Source of the DNA: Anaerolineales bacterium UBA5069
GTDB taxonomy: Bacteria; Chloroflexota; Anaerolineae; Caldilineales; Caldilineaceae
Assembly: GCA_002415895.1 (NCBI GenBank)
Contig: DIAV01000128.1
Span: forward strand, 348-10,710
Length of the DNA: 10,363 bases
Reading direction: 5' to 3'
The position numbers and the translations under genes were made by a program. Shown piece after piece: positions 7,586 to 10,363 of this stretch; the stretch's first letter is position 1; each line of letters starts with the position of its first letter. The notes below the pieces were generated by a model. It saw only the letters and a list, made by a program, of their open reading frames with translations. It had not been told where the DNA came from and did no database searches.

Positions 7586-8923
7586 CTACCAGCCCGGCAG
7601 GCCCAACTGCTGCGCCTGCTTCTCCACGTCGGCGTCGTACGCAGCGGCGGCGTCTTCGGCCGTCATCTGCCCGGTGCCTACGGCAACCGTGATCTGCTCA
7701 AGCGACGGGCCCTTGACGGGCGAGAGGAATTCCAGCGCCGGACCGGCGTTGCCGTTGTCAATGTAGGCGGCTACGTCGCGCACGGCGGAGATGACGTCAT
7801 CGGGCAGAACTGCGCCCTTGATCACATACGGGCCGGAGGGCACGACGGCGGCGTTCTGTGCATCAACACCGGCAGTCGAGGCGATGAAGGCCAGGAAGTC
7901 CTTGGCGACCTCAAGGTTGCTGGTGGTCTGCGGAATGTAGGTGGCGGCGGGCATCCAGATGGTGGCGCCGTTCAATGCGGCGTCGCTGCCCGGCTGCGCA
8001 AAGAAGCCGATGTCCTCAATCTGCTCGGGGTAGTTCTCGGCCAGCGTTGTCAGCGCAAAGGTGAGCATGGGGTAGTGTGCGCCCTTGCCTTCGGCCAGCA
8101 ACTGCAAGCCCTGGTCGAACTTGTCTGTGGCATAGTCCTGCTGCCACCAGCCCTTTTCGAAGCCTTCCTGCAGGTGCTTGAAGCCTTCGACTGCGGCGGG
8201 GGTTGTGGCGTACTTCGCCTTGTTGGCGGTGAAGTCTGCGGTAAAGGTGGGAACAGCCTGCGCGACGTTGTAGTAGTCGGCCAGCACAAAGAGCTGCGAA
8301 GTCCAGGTGTCGCCATAGGTCTGGATAACGGGTGTAATGCCGGCGGCGAGAATTGCCTCATTGTTGGCGGCAAACTCTTCCCATGTGGTGGGGATGCTCA
8401 GGCCAAGGTCGGCATAGACCTTCTTGTTGTAGAGGATGCCGCCACCCATGGCCGTCTCACCGGGCACGCCGAAGATGGCCTCGCCCTGCGACACCGTCGG
8501 CAGGTACGATTCAGCGATATTGGCAATGAAAGGCTCACCCGAAAGGTCTACAAGGCTCTGCGCAGGGTTGAGCGCCTGCATGAGCGAGCCCGAGTTGTAC
8601 CAGAAGACGTCGGCCATTTCGCCCGTGGCAAGGCGTGTCTTGACGAGGTTGTCGCCTTCGGTGCCACCCGGGCGGCTCTCAATGGTGATGGTGACATTGG
8701 GGTGGAGCGCCATATAGCCATCAACGAACGCCTTGGCGCGCGCCTGGCTGGGCTGGCTTTCGTCCACCAGGTAGACGAGTGATACCGCGGCGTCGCTGGG
8801 TGCAGCGGCCTCGCCTGCGGCAGGCTCAGCGGCGGGGGCGGCAGGCACAGGTGCACACGCGGCCAGTAAACCCACAACCGACAATGCGCCAATACTCTTG
8901 AGAAGGAGATTGCGTATCTTCAT
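7586..8923 (-). CDS. Extracellular sugar-binding lipoprotein, family 1 (UgpB/MalE type)
   Basis: Binds an oligosaccharide or glycoside outside the cell and hands it to the MalF/MalG-type permeases encoded next. The 445-residue protein begins with MKIRNLLLKS, a hydrophobic core and the lipobox LAAC, with lipidation expected on Cys23. An Ala/Pro/Glu-rich linker spans about 24-45. The mature domain opens with SLVYLVDESQPSQARAKAFVDGY, followed by family 1 features such as GGTEGDNLVKTRLATGEMADVFWYNSGSL (here a discontinuous motif centred near residue 105) and YNKKVYADLGLSIPTTWEEF, a hallmark of these proteins. GGAG at 8930-8933 lies 6 bases before the ATG and fixes the start. Its place between a LacI-type regulator and a rhamnosidase suggests a rhamnose-bearing ligand, which is inference from context rather than from binding residues. 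Confidence 0.93.
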   Translation of the reverse strand: MKIRNLLLKSIGALSVVGLLAACAPVPAAPAAEPAAGEAAAPSDAAVSLVYLVDESQPSQARAKAFVDGYMALHPNVTITIESRPGGTEGDNLVKTRLATGEMADVFWYNSGSLMQALNPAQSLVDLSGEPFIANIAESYLPTVSQGEAIFGVPGETAMGGGILYNKKVYADLGLSIPTTWEEFAANNEAILAAGITPVIQTYGDTWTSQLFVLADYYNVAQAVPTFTADFTANKAKYATTPAAVEGFKHLQEGFEKGWWQQDYATDKFDQGLQLLAEGKGAHYPMLTFALTTLAENYPEQIEDIGFFAQPGSDAALNGATIWMPAATYIPQTTSNLEVAKDFLAFIASTAGVDAQNAAVVPSGPYVIKGAVLPDDVISAVRDVAAYIDNGNAGPALEFLSPVKGPSLEQITVAVGTGQMTAEDAAAAYDADVEKQAQQLGLPGW

Positions 8924-8938
8924 GTTTTGCTCCAGTGT

Positions 8939-8954
8939 GGTTGCAAATGCAAGG
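8939..8954 (-). promoter_or_regulatory. Candidate degenerate operator before the binding-protein gene
   Basis: The top strand reads GGTTGCAAATGCAAGG, containing the inverted repeat TTGCA-AA-TGCAA (8941-8952). Aligned with the middle operator of the LacI-type gene (GGTTGCACGTGTAACC on the minus strand) it agrees at 11 of 16 positions, but the central CG is replaced by AA. It lies just upstream of the Shine-Dalgarno site, where a bound repressor could block elongation. No clear -35/-10 pair was found in 8955-9146. Confidence 0.25.
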
Positions 8955-9064
8955 TGATGGGTGCTTCAGACTGCTCGATCCGGCTGCAAACCTACGGATA
9001 GTCTTGGGATGAAGGCTTTGTTCTGCCTCCAATAGGCGCATCTCCTTTCAAGAAGAGCTTCTCT

Positions 9065-9083
9065 GGCGCCCTGTGTGGGCGCC
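9065..9083 (-). promoter_or_regulatory. 7-bp GC hairpin in the gap between regulator and binding-protein genes
   Basis: GGCGCCC (9065-9071) and GGGCGCC (9077-9083) pair around a TGTGT loop, in the 223-base gap that holds no gene. Downstream on the minus strand comes AGAGAAGCTCTTC, not a T-run. It could be a weak terminator for the regulator transcript or part of a structured leader of the binding-protein mRNA. Confidence 0.4.
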
Positions 9084-9137
9084 TCTGCGTATCGTGATGC
9101 AAGCTGCGGCCAAGCACCGCCGAAACCACTGCTGAAG

Positions 9138-9161
9138 GCGCTGCGTTTACATGCGCAGCGC
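9138..9161 (-). promoter_or_regulatory. 8-bp perfect inverted repeat spanning the regulator stop codon
   Basis: GCGCTGCG (9138-9145) and CGCAGCGC (9154-9161) pair around an 8-base loop that contains the TAA stop of the LacI-type gene and its last methionine codon. No T-run follows in the transcript, so a classical terminator is unlikely. It may simply limit 3' decay or readthrough of the regulator message. Confidence 0.5.
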
Positions 9162-10232
9162 TGCGGCGTGCGGTGCGGGCCCGGTTGACTCTCGCACGAT
9201 GAAGCGTGCCGGAATGTGGATCGAGCGCACGGGCCGGCCAGGATTCTGCAGCCGATCCAACACCAAACGGACGGCGTGGCGGCCCAGGAGCACAGAATCC
9301 TTGGATGACGTCGTGAGTCGCGGCACAAGATAGCTGGCAACCGGAATGTCGTCGCAGCCGACAAGCGAAAGGTCGTCGGGCACACGCAGGCCGCAATCAC
9401 CGGCGGCGCGCAACACGCCAATCGCCATCATGTCGTTGAGCGCCATGATTGCCGTGGGCCGATCCGGCATTTGCAGCAGGCGCAAAGCGGCTTGATAACC
9501 ATCCTCAAGCGCAGGGCCGCACTCGGCCACCAGTGCGGGGTCTGCCGGCAGGCCCGCTGCCGCAATCGCTTCGTGATAGGGTTCAATGCGGTCTGCGCCC
9601 TGTGCGGGGTCGGTCAAGCCAAAGACAAAACCAATGCGCTTATGCCCCAGGGCAAGCAGGTGCGCCATGGCCTCTGCAGTGGTCGCTCGATAATCCGAAA
9701 CGACGAAGTCAACCCGCTGTTTACCTAATTGGTGATCGCCAATTTCCACAATCACCTGGCCGCGTTTGATGCAGCGCGCCATAATCTTCTGCGCTTCGCC
9801 GGACTTTTCGGTCAGCGCTCCAGTCAGAATCAGCGCATCAATGCGCCTGCCCGCCAAATCCTTGAAGATGTCAACACCATAGTCGGCGTTGAGTTCCATG
9901 CTCGACAGCAGCAGGCGGTAACCTGCCGCACGTGCTTCATGCTCAATGCCGACAGCGTTCTCCCAATAGTGGGGGTTGCTGAGGTCGGGAATGACAAGAC
10001 CAATGGTATGCGTTGTGCCGGAGCGCAGGGCGCGTGCGCCGGCGTCAGGCTCATAGCCAAGCTCCTCAACCGCCCGCCAGACACGTGCGCGCGTCTCCTC
10101 CGAAATGGAGACCTTGCCGGTGGTGACACCGTTGACAACATAGGAGACAGTGCCGCGGGAGACGCCGGCGGCGCGTGCAACGTCACTCTGGATTGGCCGT
10201 CTCGAGGGCTGCGCCTCGGCAGGCTTTTTCAT
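9147..10232 (-). CDS. LacI-family transcriptional regulator
   Basis: Binds DNA as a dimer through an N-terminal helix-turn-helix and releases or changes binding when a sugar ligand occupies the periplasmic-binding-protein-like core (family knowledge). The start is set at ATG 10230-10232, giving 361 residues; an upstream in-frame ATG at 10344-10346 would add 38 residues that do not resemble the family and would put the start in the promoter. The helix-turn-helix is at about 13-35 (IQSDVARAAGVSRGTVSYVVNG split around GVSRG), with Arg26, Gly27 and Tyr31 at the operator-specificity positions. The hinge helix is near 61-71 (EPDAGARALRS) with Leu69 as the minor-groove wedge. The core runs from THTIGLVIPDLSNPHYW to FIVREST. 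No good Shine-Dalgarno site is seen before the start. It is the first gene of the minus-strand cluster and probably controls itself and the transporter/rhamnosidase genes. Confidence 0.93.
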   Translation of the reverse strand: MKKPAEAQPSRRPIQSDVARAAGVSRGTVSYVVNGVTTGKVSISEETRARVWRAVEELGYEPDAGARALRSGTTHTIGLVIPDLSNPHYWENAVGIEHEARAAGYRLLLSSMELNADYGVDIFKDLAGRRIDALILTGALTEKSGEAQKIMARCIKRGQVIVEIGDHQLGKQRVDFVVSDYRATTAEAMAHLLALGHKRIGFVFGLTDPAQGADRIEPYHEAIAAAGLPADPALVAECGPALEDGYQAALRLLQMPDRPTAIMALNDMMAIGVLRAAGDCGLRVPDDLSLVGCDDIPVASYLVPRLTTSSKDSVLLGRHAVRLVLDRLQNPGRPVRSIHIPARFIVRESTGPAPHAAALRM

Positions 10233-10263
10233 GGTAAGCCACGGGTACGGGAATGGGGAGAAA

Positions 10264-10305
10264 AACGAAACGTGTAAGGTTACACGTGCAACCTTACACG
10301 TGTAA
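10264..10305 (-). promoter_or_regulatory. Three phased LacI-type operator sites in the regulator leader
   Basis: Three palindromic sites centred on CG follow one another. TTACACGTGTAA at 10294-10305 is a perfect 12-bp palindrome. GGTTACACGTGCAACC at 10278-10293 is a 16-bp palindrome with one mismatched pair. CGAAACGTGTAAGG at 10266-10279 matches on one half only. Their centres (between 10271/10272, 10285/10286 and 10299/10300) are 14 bp apart both times. A symmetrical site with a central CG is typical for LacI-family operators. The array lies just downstream of the predicted promoter and 30-75 bases before the regulator start, fitting autorepression by roadblock. Confidence 0.75.
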
Positions 10306-10317
10306 ATTACTTTAACA

Positions 10318-10346
10318 AGAATAGCACGGCCCGCTACGCAAGTCAA
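10318..10346 (-). promoter_or_regulatory. Sigma-70-like promoter of the LacI-type regulator gene
   Basis: On the minus strand TTGACT (10341-10346, 5 of 6 to consensus) is followed after exactly 17 bases by TATTCT (10318-10323, 4 of 6). The expected transcription start is near 10310-10312, giving a leader of about 80 bases that contains all three operator sites. The beginning of a gene or promoter on the other side of 10346 cannot be judged because the window ends at 10363. Confidence 0.65.
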
Positions 10347-10363
10347 TAGTCTATTTTCGCGCG

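Noticed and set aside
7478..8782. Long open frame (434 codons) on the + strand
   Set aside because: It lies antisense to the sugar-binding lipoprotein gene, has no recognisable family features and is typical of a GC-rich shadow frame. The minus-strand frame has a lipobox, a Shine-Dalgarno site and family motifs.
8826..9041. Small minus-strand frame (71 codons) beginning right after AAAGGAG
   Set aside because: Its ATG has no spacing from the AAAGGAG, and it runs into the binding-protein gene in another frame with a Cys/Arg-rich, low-complexity end. A leader peptide from an internal TTG cannot be excluded but nothing supports it.
10233..10346. 38-residue N-terminal extension of the LacI-type regulator
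   Set aside because: The extension covers the operator array and the -10 element, and has no similarity to the family; the helix-turn-helix is placed correctly from ATG 10230-10232.

Overview
The window looks like a carbohydrate-utilisation region of a GC-rich bacterium (about 60% GC by eye). It has strong Shine-Dalgarno sites, ATG starts, short intergenic gaps and a lipobox on one binding protein. Gene content and style (sugar ABC importers without their own ATPase, Ala/Pro/Glu-rich linkers after signal peptides, an intergenic octamer/palindrome element) would suit a Chloroflexota-type organism, but this is an inference without any phylogenetic test. Codon use and base composition look even throughout, and I see no mobile-element gene, RNA gene, CRISPR array or phage gene.

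Left part (1-2685, + strand): the 3' portion of a ribose/galactose-type periplasmic sugar-binding protein (5' end lies outside the window), a 241-base gap holding a 16-bp perfect GC hairpin, then a complete isomerase of the L-fucose/L-arabinose isomerase superfamily. They are probably parts of one sugar-uptake and isomerisation locus; the substrate cannot be named.

Middle (2686-2845): a convergent intergenic gap dominated by a 100-bp near-perfect palindrome whose left arm alone carries two extra copies of the octamer GAAGGCGC.

Right part (2846-10363, - strand, read right to left): a LacI-family repressor, a lipoprotein sugar-binding protein, MalF-type and MalG-type permeases with an ATGA overlap, and a 940-residue GH78 alpha-L-rhamnosidase without a signal peptide. 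The simplest reading is a rhamnoside-utilisation cluster. An oligosaccharide or glycoside with terminal rhamnose is bound outside, imported by the two permeases with an ATPase encoded elsewhere, and trimmed in the cytoplasm by the rhamnosidase. The LacI-type protein controls the cluster. Its own promoter is readable (TTGACT, 17-bp spacer, TATTCT) and is followed by three operator-like palindromic sites whose centres are exactly 14 bp apart.

Recurring theme: both sugar-binding-protein genes, though of different families and on different strands, are followed about 50 bases after their stop codons by a long perfect GC hairpin without a T-run. This fits hairpins that protect or partly terminate the binding-protein message so that it is made in excess over downstream genes. 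No stretch longer than about 240 bases lacks a gene. I found no wholly new system; the most noteworthy items are the three-site operator array, the asymmetrical palindrome and the paired post-binding-protein hairpins.
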